Source: Qipengyuania gelatinilytica
Lineage (GTDB): Bacteria > Pseudomonadota > Alphaproteobacteria > Sphingomonadales > Sphingomonadaceae
Length of the DNA: 64,000 bases
Reading direction: 5' to 3'
NCBI RefSeq assembly: GCF_019711315.1
Contig: NZ_CP081294.1
Span: 1,302,001 to 1,366,000, forward strand
This document shows positions 17,612 through 26,749 of this stretch, one piece after another. Positions within the stretch are counted from its first letter, which is position 1. Each line of letters begins with the position of its first letter. A program made the translations under genes and the position numbers. A model generated the notes under the pieces. That model had not been told where the DNA came from. It was given only the letters and a program-made list of their open reading frames with translations, and did no database searches.

Positions 17612-18745
17612 ATGATCTGGATAGCCATCCGCATGCTGACAGGCGATCCGCAGAAGTTCTTCGGGCTCGTGTTCGGCATCGCGTTCTCGACCCTGCTCAT
17701 CACCCAGCAGCTGACGATCTTCGTCAACCTCCTCGAACGCGGCGCCAGCGGCGTCTACAATGTCTCGAGCGCAGATGTCTGGGTCATGGACCCGGTCAGC
17801 CGCACGACCGATGTCGCCTATGCCATGCCCTCCACCGCGCTCGACAAGGTGCGCGGGGTTCCCGGGGTGGAGTGGGCGGTCCCGCATATCCGCGCGCAGG
17901 CTTCGGTACGGACCAAGGACGGCGATCTGGAAGGCGTGGCCGTGATCGGTGTGGACGATGCGACGCTGATCGGACTGCCCAAGAACATGGTCGAAGGCTC
18001 GATCGACGTCCTCTCGCAGCCCGACAGCGTGATCATCGACGATGTCGGCACGACGCGCATGTTCCCGGGCCAGTCGCCCATCGGCGAGCGGCTGGAACTG
18101 AACGACCAGCGCGCGGTCATTCGCGGGATTGCCGATGCCGTCCCCAGCTTCACTAGCACCGTGGTGCTCTATACGAAGTACAGCCAGGCGCTGAACTACG
18201 TGCCGGGCACGCGCAACCGCCTGTCTTTCGTCCTAGTCGGCGCGGAAAATCCGGCGGAAGCAAAGGCGCTGTCCGAACGCATCGAGCGAGACACCGGCCT
18301 CAAGGCACAGACGCGCGAGGAATTCGCCCGCGACGGGGTCGATTTCATCATCGAGAATACCGGCATTCCCATCAATTTCGGGATCACCGTGGCCCTCGGC
18401 TTCATTGTTGGCGTTGCCATCGTCGGCCTGACCTTCAGCCTCTTCATTCGCGACAACATCAAGCAATTCGGCGCACTGAAAGCCATCGGCGTGACCAATT
18501 CCAAGATCCGCTCCATGGTTGCCGCGCAAGCCGGTCTGGTCGGCCTCATAGGCTACGGCCTGGGTGTCTTGGGGACGGTCGGCTTCATTCAGGCTTTCTC
18601 CGCAAACCCGCAATTCAAGGGCTTTTACATTCCCTGGCAGATCCCGATTATCAGCCTCGTCGCCGTCGCCCTGATCCTGGCGCTGACCGGCTGGCTAGCG
18701 CTGCGCAGAGTGCTCAAGACCGAACCTGCGGCGGTGTTCCGGTGA
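17612..18745 (+). CDS. ABC transporter permease, FtsX/DevC type
   Basis: A 377-residue permease of the MacB/FtsX/DevC class. One N-terminal membrane helix (FGLVFGIAFSTLLITQQLT) precedes a roughly 230-residue periplasmic domain. Three C-terminal helices follow (about residues 255-280, 305-330 and 345-365), ending in the usual LRRVLKTEPAAVFR. The class pairs with a separate ATPase, a membrane-fusion protein and an outer-membrane factor, all encoded next. An AGAGG lies ten bases before the ATG. It overlaps the ATPase gene by four bases (GTGA). Confidence 0.87.
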   Translation: MIWIAIRMLTGDPQKFFGLVFGIAFSTLLITQQLTIFVNLLERGASGVYNVSSADVWVMDPVSRTTDVAYAMPSTALDKVRGVPGVEWAVPHIRAQASVRTKDGDLEGVAVIGVDDATLIGLPKNMVEGSIDVLSQPDSVIIDDVGTTRMFPGQSPIGERLELNDQRAVIRGIADAVPSFTSTVVLYTKYSQALNYVPGTRNRLSFVLVGAENPAEAKALSERIERDTGLKAQTREEFARDGVDFIIENTGIPINFGITVALGFIVGVAIVGLTFSLFIRDNIKQFGALKAIGVTNSKIRSMVAAQAGLVGLIGYGLGVLGTVGFIQAFSANPQFKGFYIPWQIPIISLVAVALILALTGWLALRRVLKTEPAAVFR

Positions 18746-19461
18746 GCGGCCCGGTCTCTTCTGGCCCTGCGATCTCCACGCGCGGAGTGACGCGCGATTT
18801 CAAGGCGGGCCAGCAGACGATCACCGTGCTGCACGGGATTGATCTCGACGTGAAGGCGGGCGAACTCACCTTCCTCGTCGGCGAAAGCGGATCGGGCAAG
18901 ACGACGCTCATTTCGATCATGTGCGGCATCCTCTGGCCGACCTTGGGCGAGGTGAAGGTCTTCGGCACCGACATCTACGACCTGTCCGATGATGAGCTGG
19001 TCGACTTCCGGCTGAACAACATCGGCTTCATCTTCCAGCAGTACAATCTGATCCCCTCGATCGATGCCGCCAGCAACGCTGCCGTGCCTCTAATCGCGCA
19101 GGGGATGGACCGGCACGATGCGCGCGAAAAAGCCGTCGCCATGCTGGAGAAACTCAACATCGGCGACCAGGCCGACAAGCTGCCGAACCAGCTTTCGGGC
19201 GGGCAGCAGCAGCGCGTCGCCATTGCGCGTGCTCTGGTGCACGAACCGCGTCTCGTCGTCTGCGACGAGCCGACCGCGGCGCTCGATGCCGCCTCGGGCC
19301 GCCGCGTGATGGACCTGCTGCGCGAAGTCGCCGTCGCCAAGGACCGCGCCTGCATCATCGTCACCCACGACAACCGCATTTTCGACATGGCCGACCGTAT
19401 CCTCGTGCTCGAGGACGGGAAAGTAAAGCATGACGGCACCGACATGCCGGAGGACCACTGA
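18742..19461 (+). CDS. ABC transporter ATP-binding protein (LolD/DevA type)
   Basis: A 239-residue nucleotide-binding subunit. Walker A is GESGSGKTT, the Q-loop lies in FIFQQYNLIPS, the signature is LSGGQQQR, Walker B is LVVCDEPTAALD and the switch histidine is in IIVTHDNRIFD. Its closest groups are the MacB/LolD/DevA ATPases, which drive the mechanical movements of FtsX-type permeases. The GTG start overlaps the permease stop; the next gene begins two bases after the stop. Cytoplasmic, at the inner membrane. Confidence 0.93.
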   Translation: MSGPVSSGPAISTRGVTRDFKAGQQTITVLHGIDLDVKAGELTFLVGESGSGKTTLISIMCGILWPTLGEVKVFGTDIYDLSDDELVDFRLNNIGFIFQQYNLIPSIDAASNAAVPLIAQGMDRHDAREKAVAMLEKLNIGDQADKLPNQLSGGQQQRVAIARALVHEPRLVVCDEPTAALDAASGRRVMDLLREVAVAKDRACIIVTHDNRIFDMADRILVLEDGKVKHDGTDMPEDH

Positions 19462-19462
19462 G

Positions 19463-20455
19463 ATGGCACTAGACATTCGCAATTTGAGCTTCTCGCGGCA
19501 GATCCTGCCGGTGATCGCGGTGGTCGGACTGATCTTCGCAGCGATTTTCATCCTGTCTGGACAGCCCGATCGCGAATTGTCCGATCCCGACCGCGAACCG
19601 CCGCGCACACCCGAAGCGCTGGCTGACGAAGCGCGTGTCGCAGGTTCGGGTATCGTCGAACCGTCGAGCGAACTGGTCCAAGTCGGATCGGCCCTCTCGG
19701 GTCTCGTGACCGGTCTCTACGTCCAGCCCGGCGACCGCGTGAGCGAAGGCCAGACGCTGTTCACCGTCGATGATCGCGCCGTGCGGGCGCAGCTGCGCGA
19801 AGCCAACGCCGCGATTGCCGAAGCGCGTGCAGCCATCGCCGAAGCGCAGAGCGCACAGGCCACTGCCGCAAGCCAGCTTGCGCTCTATCGCAATGTCGAC
19901 GATCCCGCCGCGGTCAGCCGCAGCGAAGTGATCCGCGCGGAAGGCGAAGCCAGCGCCGCTGCCGAGCGCCTCAGCCTCGCACGCGCGCGGCTCGATGCCG
20001 CCCAGGCGCGCGCAGGGTCGGCCCGGACAGAACTGGGGCGCCTGACCGTGCGCGCCCCGATCGCGGGCGAAATCCTCGCGGTGAATATCCGCAAGGGCGA
20101 ATATGTCAGCACCATGGGTGGTGGCGGCTCGCAGCCTTTCATCGAAATGGGCCAGACCCAGCCGATGCACGTCCGCATAGATATCGACGAGGAACAGGCC
20201 CCGCGCCTTGCCATGGGCGAACCGGCCACCGTCAGCCCGCGCGGCGCGTCGGACCAGCAGGTGCAGGCCAGCTTCGTTCGTGCAGAGCCGCTGGTCGTGC
20301 CCAAGCGTTCGCTCACCAATTCGGCTGCCGAACGCGTCGATGTGCGCGTCCTGCAGGTGATCTACGAACTGCCTGCGGAAGCGGTTGGCGACAACGGCCT
20401 GTTCCGTGTCGGCCAGCAGGTCGATGCCTATATGCCGGCCAAGGCTGGCGAATGA
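19463..20455 (+). CDS. HlyD-type periplasmic membrane-fusion protein of the ABC efflux pump
   Basis: A 330-residue adaptor. It has one N-terminal membrane anchor (ILPVIAVVGLIFAAIFIL) and an N-terminal lipoyl half (SGLVTGLYVQPGDRVSEGQTLF). An alanine-rich coiled-coil hairpin (about residues 105-185; AAIAEARAAIAEAQSAQATA) comes next. The second lipoyl half (LTVRAPIAGEILAVNIRKGE) and a beta-barrel region follow. This bridges the inner-membrane permease and the outer-membrane channel. The ATG lies just after the ATPase stop, and the stop overlaps the next start (ATGATG/TGA). Confidence 0.88.
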   Translation: MALDIRNLSFSRQILPVIAVVGLIFAAIFILSGQPDRELSDPDREPPRTPEALADEARVAGSGIVEPSSELVQVGSALSGLVTGLYVQPGDRVSEGQTLFTVDDRAVRAQLREANAAIAEARAAIAEAQSAQATAASQLALYRNVDDPAAVSRSEVIRAEGEASAAAERLSLARARLDAAQARAGSARTELGRLTVRAPIAGEILAVNIRKGEYVSTMGGGGSQPFIEMGQTQPMHVRIDIDEEQAPRLAMGEPATVSPRGASDQQVQASFVRAEPLVVPKRSLTNSAAERVDVRVLQVIYELPAEAVGDNGLFRVGQQVDAYMPAKAGE

Positions 20456-21879
20456 TGCGCGCACTGTTCCTTACCGCAAGCGCGCTAGCCCTGTCGGCCT
20501 GTGCGGGCGGACCTCCGCCCGAAGTCGCGACGCCGACGCCGGTCCTGCCGCAGCAGTTCTTCCACGCACCTGACGCAGGAACGGGCGCGGAGCTTGCCGC
20601 ACTCCTGCCGACCTCCGATCCCGCCTACAACACGCTTGCGGCGCAAGCGCTGGCAGGGTCCCCGACACTCGGCGAGGCCGTTGCACGGATCGAACAGGCC
20701 CGTGTAGGAGCCGCGCGAGCCGGGGCGGAGCGCTTGCCCGCTATCGGTGCCAACGCATCCGTCACGGGCACCCGCACCAATCCCGCGCAATTCGGCACTT
20801 CATTGCCTCCGGGGATCGCCTTTGACACCGAACGCGTTGCCTATGCCGCCAACCTGACGGCGCGCTGGGATCTCGATATCTTCGGCCGCCTGCGCGCACA
20901 GGAACGCGCGGCGCTCGCCCGCGTCGATGCCGCCGACGCTTCGGCCCTCGCCGTTCGCAACGCATTGCTCGCCGAGATCGCTGCGAGTGTGATCGACTGG
21001 CGCACGCTCGAAGCCCGGCAGGAGGAGATTGAAAGCGACATCGCCGCTGCCGAGGAACTGGCGCGGCTGGCGGGCGTGCGCGAACGCGCCGGGATTGCGC
21101 CGGGTTTCGACCGCGTGCGCGCCGAAAGCGCCGCCAATGCTTCGCGCAGCCGCCTTGCCGCGTTGGACAGCGAGCGTGCGCGCCTAACCGGCAGGCTCGT
21201 CACCCTGACCGCACAGGGCGGCATGCAGGTGCGGGCGGCCATGGCGCTGGGGGCTCCGGACACCGAGCTTCCCGCTCCGCCGGTTGCCTTGCCCTCCTCG
21301 CTATTGGTCAACCGGCCCGATATCCTCGCCGCATCCGCCGGGCTTGCCGCAGCCGATGCCGAGCTTGCCGCGACCGCACGCCGCCGCTTTCCGACATTCG
21401 ACCTGTCGGCAGCACTCGGCCTGCTCGCCTTCAGCCCCGGCGACCTGTTCGATGAGGACAGCATCGTCGGCTCCATCGCCGCCACCATTGCCGGACCATT
21501 GCTCGACTTCGGTCGGATCGAGGCCGAGATCAACGGTGCCGCCGCTGGAAAGCGCGCGGCGTTCGAAGCCTATCGGGGCGCCGTCTATACCGCGCTTGGT
21601 GATGCCGAAGCAGCCTATAGCCTCGTCGCAGCAGCCGACCGCGAACTCGCCGCGGCCAACTCCGAGGCAGAAAGCCTGCAGCGGGCCGCGCGCCTTGCCG
21701 AAACACGTCAGGAGGCTGGCCTTGCCGATTTCCTCACCGTACTCGAGGCGCGGCGCGCAGCCGATGCGAGCGGCGAACGTGCAGCGGCTGCGCTGGGCCG
21801 TGCCAAGCGCGCCCGGGTGCTGCTGTGGCAGGCGCTCGGCGGCGACCCTCAGCCGATTACGCGGTCGATCAGCCAGTAA
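20452..21879 (+). CDS. Outer-membrane efflux lipoprotein (OprM/NodT, TolC superfamily)
   Basis: A 475-residue outer-membrane factor. The signal peptide MMRALFLTASALALSAC carries a lipobox with Cys17. Two repeats of long helical hairpins follow, typical of the family (TLGEAVARIEQARVGAARAG and LVNRPDILAASAGLAAADAE). The NRPD motif marks the start of the second repeat. It should form the trimeric exit duct for the ABC pump encoded upstream. Having its own channel in the operon makes this a self-contained four-part exporter. The 3' end overlaps the convergent HupE gene by 31 bp. Confidence 0.9.
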   Translation: MMRALFLTASALALSACAGGPPPEVATPTPVLPQQFFHAPDAGTGAELAALLPTSDPAYNTLAAQALAGSPTLGEAVARIEQARVGAARAGAERLPAIGANASVTGTRTNPAQFGTSLPPGIAFDTERVAYAANLTARWDLDIFGRLRAQERAALARVDAADASALAVRNALLAEIAASVIDWRTLEARQEEIESDIAAAEELARLAGVRERAGIAPGFDRVRAESAANASRSRLAALDSERARLTGRLVTLTAQGGMQVRAAMALGAPDTELPAPPVALPSSLLVNRPDILAASAGLAAADAELAATARRRFPTFDLSAALGLLAFSPGDLFDEDSIVGSIAATIAGPLLDFGRIEAEINGAAAGKRAAFEAYRGAVYTALGDAEAAYSLVAAADRELAAANSEAESLQRAARLAETRQEAGLADFLTVLEARRAADASGERAAAALGRAKRARVLLWQALGGDPQPITRSISQ

Positions 21880-22817
21880 GCCCCGATTATCCCGATGGGA
21901 TAGGAGGCGATGCGGATCGCCCGCGCCTCGAGACCGGGCCTGATACGGCGTAGCGCTGCGACCGCCACGAGTACGGCGGCGATAACCAGCAACTGGCCGG
22001 CCTCCACACCGAGGTTGAAACTGATGAGCGCGGCGGGCACCTCGCCTTCGGGCAGGCCGATTTCGCGCAGGGCGCCTGCAAAGCCGAAGCCGTGGAGCAA
22101 GCCGAATATGAAGGCGACCAGCCAAGGCAGGCGGCGGGTCAGTGTCTCGCGCGTGCCGCGAGCGATTTCCACCGCGAGGAATACGATCGACAGGGCAATC
22201 AGCGCCTCGACCGGTCGCTGAGGCAAACCGGTCAGGCCAAGCGTCGTGCCTGCCAGCGTGATCGAATGCGCGATGGTGAAGGCTGTCGCCGCTTTCACGA
22301 CCGCCCAGCCGCCGCGCACAAGCAGGACCAGCGCGATGACGAACAGGAGATGGTCCCATCCCGCGAGGATGTGTTCCACTCCGATCAGGAAATAGCTGAG
22401 CCACACTTGCGCGCTCGACGGACGCTCGGCGATGGTCGCAAGCGGGGCTTCTGGTGTGAGCCGGTGCACCTGCACGGGCCGGTCCGTGGGAGCGACACGC
22501 AGGATCGCCTCGCCCGGCGCGGGGAAGCTCCAGCCCATCTCCTGTCCTGCCACATCGCCCGAACATCTCACCTCGGCGCGCCCTGTCGCGACCGCAGGCG
22601 CGATCATAATCCCGGGCTCGCCGGAGAACTGGCAATTGCCGGGCAGGATCGGTCGCACCGGTTCGCCAATTGCCCGCGGGGCGCGCGGCTCGCGCCAGCC
22701 CAGCGACCATTGGGTGGCAGAGACCTGTTCGAACTGGATCGACACGGGCCGCAACTCGTCTGCCGAAGCGACCGCCGGGATGACAAGCAGCACAAGCGCA
22801 AGCAACCAGCGGATCAT
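21849..22817 (-). CDS. HupE/UreJ-2 family membrane protein
   Basis: A 322-residue protein with a signal peptide (MIRWLLALVLLVIPAVASA), an extracytoplasmic beta-rich domain to about residue 135 and then six membrane helices. The helices carry the family histidines: GVEHILAGWDHLLF, FTIAHSITLAG and FGLLHGFGFAG. HupE and UreJ proteins are linked to nickel or cobalt uptake in hydrogenase and urease loci. Neither enzyme is encoded here, so a metal-transport role is only a family-level suggestion. Its GA-rich start overlaps the stop of the PPIase gene. Confidence 0.84.
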   Translation of the reverse strand: MIRWLLALVLLVIPAVASADELRPVSIQFEQVSATQWSLGWREPRAPRAIGEPVRPILPGNCQFSGEPGIMIAPAVATGRAEVRCSGDVAGQEMGWSFPAPGEAILRVAPTDRPVQVHRLTPEAPLATIAERPSSAQVWLSYFLIGVEHILAGWDHLLFVIALVLLVRGGWAVVKAATAFTIAHSITLAGTTLGLTGLPQRPVEALIALSIVFLAVEIARGTRETLTRRLPWLVAFIFGLLHGFGFAGALREIGLPEGEVPAALISFNLGVEAGQLLVIAAVLVAVAALRRIRPGLEARAIRIASYPIGIIGAYWLIDRVIG

Positions 22818-23599
22818 TCGACCTCGATCCGGTAGGCATCGCGCAGCAGCTCATAGGCCTTCTCGCGCCGCGCCTGGATGGTACGGCTTCGCCATTGCGC
22901 CTCCACCCGTTCCCTGATCTCGCCGAAAGGTGGGATCTTGCCTTCGTCACGCTTGGTCAGGCGCACAAGATGCCAGCCGAAACCCGAAGCTATCGGGCCC
23001 TGCCACTGCGGCCCGGCAGCAAGCCGCGCGACTTCCCCCGCGAACTGGCTCCCGAAAACCTGCGCCACTTCTCGCTCGTCCATGCCTTCGACCGAGCCGG
23101 GCAGGCTGATCGCCTGACCGACGGGCTCTCCGCCGTCACGCGCGGCCAATGCCTCGTCTTCGCTGGCGAAATAGGCCTGTTCGAACGTCAGCGTTCCACC
23201 GGTTTCGAACGCCGCCGGATTGTCCGCCAGCCACTCCTTCAGTTCAGCCTCGGAAGGCTGCGCCAGCTCAACCTCGGCCCCGGCGAGCTCGTCCATCTTG
23301 GCGGCCAGCCTCCGCCTGACGACCGGGTCGCCCCGATCGAGGCCCAGCCGCAAGGCCTCCCGGTAGAGCACTTCCTCGCGCGTCCAGCGCTCGATCTGGG
23401 CATCGAGTTCGGCATCGGTCGGCGGGCGGCCCATCGTACGCTCGAAACCGAGCGCGAGCCCGGCCTGCTGCTCGCGGGTCAAGGTGATCGTGCGCTCGGC
23501 CGGATCGACCGGATCGCCCGCAAGCGCGAGCACGCCCCAGATCGCGGCCCCGGCAATCAGGAAATGCGCAAGCGGATCGCGCAGCAGCCCTCGTATCAT
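22814..23599 (-). CDS. Membrane-anchored parvulin-type peptidyl-prolyl isomerase
   Basis: A 261-residue protein with one N-terminal membrane anchor (LAHFLIAGAAIWGVLALAG). A helical segment follows (residues about 40-120), and then a parvulin-like domain (TLTFEQAYFAS, then GFGWHLVRLTKRDEGKIPPF). The GFGWHLV/RL pattern is the conserved end of PpiC domains. It likely assists folding of exported proteins at the inner membrane's outer face. It overlaps both neighbours by four bases, so it is translated together with the DUF3604 lipoprotein upstream and HupE downstream. Confidence 0.85.
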   Translation of the reverse strand: MIRGLLRDPLAHFLIAGAAIWGVLALAGDPVDPAERTITLTREQQAGLALGFERTMGRPPTDAELDAQIERWTREEVLYREALRLGLDRGDPVVRRRLAAKMDELAGAEVELAQPSEAELKEWLADNPAAFETGGTLTFEQAYFASEDEALAARDGGEPVGQAISLPGSVEGMDEREVAQVFGSQFAGEVARLAAGPQWQGPIASGFGWHLVRLTKRDEGKIPPFGEIRERVEAQWRSRTIQARREKAYELLRDAYRIEVE

Positions 23600-25530
23600 C
23601 CCTCGTCCATGATCGGCGGTGCATCACCCGGCGCGCGGCGCTCTCGCAGCCAGACGGGCGAGGAATAGGCGCGCTCCTGGATGACATTCGCCTCCACCAC
23701 GTCTGCTGGCAGGTCGAGACCGAAGCGCTTAGCATCGAACAGGACCCAGCTCGGCGTGGGGATTTCGATCACGCGCACATAGTAGAAGGCGCGCTGTCCC
23801 CGGACGTAATCGGGATCGGTCCAGGTAACCCGCAGTTCCGGAGCGCCTATCGAGTTCTCGTAGGTCGCCTCGCTCCGGTTGACCGTGTCGCCGACCGGCG
23901 GAACGGGGGAATCCGAAGCGCCGTCCATCTCGCGCGCACTCCACGCGACATCGTAAACCTTTTCGCGGGCCTCACCGCTCGCATCGACCCAGCCCTTCAC
24001 GATCTGCACGCGGTCGAGATTCGCCCCGTCGGGATCCTTCAGGGCGCTGATCAGGAAGGTTGGAGCCTTGCCGCTGTCTTCCAGCTCGCCGCCCATCGGC
24101 ACGCCGCGCGTATAGCCTGTGCGGACCCAGTCGCCGTCCCAGTCGCCATCGGTAAAGTCGAAGCCTGCGAAGAGGCGCACCACCATGCGCGGGCCGGTCG
24201 TTGCGTAGACTTCGCGGCGCATGAAGGCATCGAAGATTTCCGCGCGCGTATTCCCCCTCGCCCAGGCAGCCGCATAGCCGCCAGCAAGGTAATGCCAGCC
24301 GAACCGGCCGACCCGTGTGCCGAGGTTCTGGCCTTCCATGGCGCGGCCTGCACGCGGTTCGTTGCCCGTGTGCTTGCCGAAGAAATTGTCCTCGTCACCG
24401 GTGGCGAGTGCGGTGTGGCTGTCGGTCGAGCCGATCAGGCCGAAGGCGTAGGGATTGACCCCGAGCTGCTGTTCCAGTGTGAGCCCGCGCAGCAGCGCCG
24501 AGCGGACATAGCTGCCGGCATACATGTCCGGCGTGGCTTTTGCGGTCAGCGGGAGATTGCCCAAGTCCCAGCCGGCGACACCGAAGCCTGCGAACTCGTC
24601 GTTCGGCGAGAGGAAGGGATGCGTCTCGCTGTCGCCCTTGATCTGCGTCGCCTCGACAACCGGCTCGCGCGCGGCACGGCGGCGGGCATATTGCGCGCTC
24701 ATCGCCCCGCCATCGGGCCCGGTCAGTTCGAATATCATGCCGTTCGACAGGTTGGAATTGTGCGGGATCGCCAGCACCTTGCCGCCGGTGTTATCCTCGT
24801 AGGCGTCCATATAATCCCACAGGCCGGTGACCTCGCCGTCGATCCCCGGATAAGGAAGGATTTCGCGGGTCCTCGCACTGCCATCCCTGAACATGACGAC
24901 GCGGTGCAGATTGTTGCCGCCCGGCATCAGCGTCCATTCGAACCCGGCAAAGGCGGTGAACCTGCCCGGCTCGTTATAGCGGTCGAGGATGTCGAGATGA
25001 CGATCCCACAATTCGCGCGTGTTCTTTTCTTGCTGTGCGGGATCGCGCAGCGCTTCGGGAATTTCGTCATTCGCCGCTGCCGTGATGAGTTCGGCCACCG
25101 CGCGCGTCGATTGCTCGGGGCTTTCGTGCATCATGTCGTACCAGCGGCGCAGCGTGGGATCGCGGACCATCATGCGCGGTGCATCGTAAAGCCTGCGCGT
25201 CGCGCCCATCGCATCGGAATGATCGGCGATGACGAGGAAATCGAGCGGGCGGTCGAGCTTGGCTGTCATGCCCGTGGTCGCCGTCACCTGTTCCCCGCGC
25301 GCGAACTTCAGCGCGTCTTCCGGCCCGAGGCGAACGCCGAAACCGAAGGCATCCACAGAGACGTCGGTGTGGAGATGGGTGTCGCCCCAATATGGACGAT
25401 CGGGGAATTCGGCGAGCTCGATAGTGTCGGTGTCATCGCCGGATTGCGCCTCGGTCGCGTCCGCCGGCAACCCGTCGCTACAGCTTGCGAGAAACAGGCC
25501 TGCAGCTGCGACTCCGATGAGTTTGTGCAT
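23596..25530 (-). CDS. DUF3604 lipoprotein with PHP-like metal-binding motifs
   Basis: A 644-residue protein. The signal MHKLIGVAAAGLFLASC has a lipobox Cys17. The DUF3604 domain fills the rest and carries motifs of the PHP phosphoesterase superfamily: GDTHLHTD (His52, His54, Asp56), VIADHSD (Asp103, His104), IPHNSNLSNG and GSTDSHTAL. Together these could hold two or three metals. The substrate is unknown. It is first in a three-gene, four-base-overlapping operon with the parvulin and HupE genes. A membrane location at the periplasmic face is inferred. Confidence 0.87.
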   Translation of the reverse strand: MHKLIGVAAAGLFLASCSDGLPADATEAQSGDDTDTIELAEFPDRPYWGDTHLHTDVSVDAFGFGVRLGPEDALKFARGEQVTATTGMTAKLDRPLDFLVIADHSDAMGATRRLYDAPRMMVRDPTLRRWYDMMHESPEQSTRAVAELITAAANDEIPEALRDPAQQEKNTRELWDRHLDILDRYNEPGRFTAFAGFEWTLMPGGNNLHRVVMFRDGSARTREILPYPGIDGEVTGLWDYMDAYEDNTGGKVLAIPHNSNLSNGMIFELTGPDGGAMSAQYARRRAAREPVVEATQIKGDSETHPFLSPNDEFAGFGVAGWDLGNLPLTAKATPDMYAGSYVRSALLRGLTLEQQLGVNPYAFGLIGSTDSHTALATGDEDNFFGKHTGNEPRAGRAMEGQNLGTRVGRFGWHYLAGGYAAAWARGNTRAEIFDAFMRREVYATTGPRMVVRLFAGFDFTDGDWDGDWVRTGYTRGVPMGGELEDSGKAPTFLISALKDPDGANLDRVQIVKGWVDASGEAREKVYDVAWSAREMDGASDSPVPPVGDTVNRSEATYENSIGAPELRVTWTDPDYVRGQRAFYYVRVIEIPTPSWVLFDAKRFGLDLPADVVEANVIQERAYSSPVWLRERRAPGDAPPIMDEG

Positions 25531-25572
25531 CGCGTATCCTCCCCTTGCGCAACTGTGCGCCGGGCGACGCGA

Positions 25573-26241
25573 TCAGGTCAAGGTCGGCCCTTCATCGAGC
25601 GGAGCAGTCCATGCGCTCGAGCTGCCCTCTTCATCGCCGGAGGTGTAGTAGTAATAAGTCCCGCCGCCCAGCGCAGCAACGGCAAGCGCCAGGGCGAAAA
25701 GCATCACCAACCCGTCACGCACGATCAGGGCAAGCCCGATCGCAGCAATGGCCAGCATCGGGCCGGAACTGGCAAAGGGCAGGAATTCGAGCGGCGGCAC
25801 GGTGACGCACAGGATGACGATTGCCAGCGCGGCAACCTTCAACCAGAGGCCTTGCGTAAGCGCGCTCAGCCTGTCCTTGCTGTGTCCATCGAGCCAGTGC
25901 GCTACGCCGCGCAGCTTGCCCACGGCCTTGTGCAGTTTCTTCGATTCGACCGATCGCTTCTGGACGAATTGCGGCATCCAGATGTGCTCCTTGCCGAACA
26001 GCATCTGCAGGGCAATCAACGCGATGATCGAAGCAAGAGTGGTCGGCACGCCGGGAATGGCCCCGATGGGGGTAATTTCGATAAGGGCGAAGATCATGAT
26101 GACGGGGCCGAAACTGCGCGCGCCGAAATCGTCGAGCACATCGGCTATGCAGACCTCGTCGTTCTCGGACGCAAGCTCGTCGAGTTCGCCGATGACATCT
26201 TCGACGCCTTCTGGATCCTTGCCGTTTCTTATTCCGCTCAT
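25573..26241 (-). CDS. ExoD-family exopolysaccharide synthesis membrane protein
   Basis: A 222-residue protein with the ExoD layout. A cytoplasmic N terminus (EDVIGELDELASENDEV, FGARSFGPVIMIFALIE) is followed by PIGAIPGVPTTLA and three or four membrane helices, the last around LVMLFALALAVAALGGGTYYYY. ExoD was named for a role in exopolysaccharide production in rhizobia, with no known biochemical activity. Start ATG 26241 is preferred over the GTG three codons earlier, because GAAGG lies eight bases upstream. It is a single-gene unit. Confidence 0.83.
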   Translation of the reverse strand: MSGIRNGKDPEGVEDVIGELDELASENDEVCIADVLDDFGARSFGPVIMIFALIEITPIGAIPGVPTTLASIIALIALQMLFGKEHIWMPQFVQKRSVESKKLHKAVGKLRGVAHWLDGHSKDRLSALTQGLWLKVAALAIVILCVTVPPLEFLPFASSGPMLAIAAIGLALIVRDGLVMLFALALAVAALGGGTYYYYTSGDEEGSSSAWTAPLDEGPTLT

Positions 26242-26299
26242 TGCCTTCACCTTCGCTACTCAACGCGCGAAGGGGCACAATGGGTGCAACCGCCGGGTA

Positions 26300-26749
26300 T
26301 CAGACGCTTTTCTTGAGCAGCGCCGAACGTTCGCAGCGGCAGACGACCTCGCCGCGCTGGTTCACCGCTTCGTGGAGGAAGGTCACGATCCCGGTATCGG
26401 GGCGCGACTTGCTTTCGCGCAGTCCGATCACCTCGCTGGTCGCATGCAGTGTGTCACCGATGAAGACCGGCTTGGGCATGACGAGCTTGTCGTAACCGAG
26501 GTTCGCCACCAGGGTGCCGAGCGTGGTGTCGCCCACGCTAAGGCCCACCATCAGCGAAAAAGTGTAGGTCCCGTTGACGAGGATCTGCCCGAATTCGCTT
26601 TCCCTGGCCGCTTCCACATCGAGGTGCAGGGGCTGCGGATTGTGGGTCATCACGGTGAAGAAGAGGTTGTCCGCCTCTGTCACCGTGCGCCGGATTTCAT
26701 GGGTCAGCTTGTCGCCGACCTGCCATTCGTCGAAGTGCCTGCCCGCCAT
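26300..26749 (-). CDS. MaoC-family (R)-hydratase
   Basis: A 149-residue hot-dog-fold protein. The hydratase motif is [16 protein letters not shown] with the Asp/His pair replaced in register by Asn-Pro-His, as in several MaoC relatives acting on mesaconyl- or methylated acyl-CoA substrates. The following [20 protein letters not shown] is also typical. It is likely to hydrate an enoyl-CoA. Its ATG overlaps the aldehyde dehydrogenase stop (TGATG), so it is the last gene of the caiB-type operon. Confidence 0.82.
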   Translation of the reverse strand: MAGRHFDEWQVGDKLTHEIRRTVTEADNLFFTVMTHNPQPLHLDVEAARESEFGQILVNGTYTFSLMVGLSVGDTTLGTLVANLGYDKLVMPKPVFIGDTLHATSEVIGLRESKSRPDTGIVTFLHEAVNQRGEVVCRCERSALLKKSV

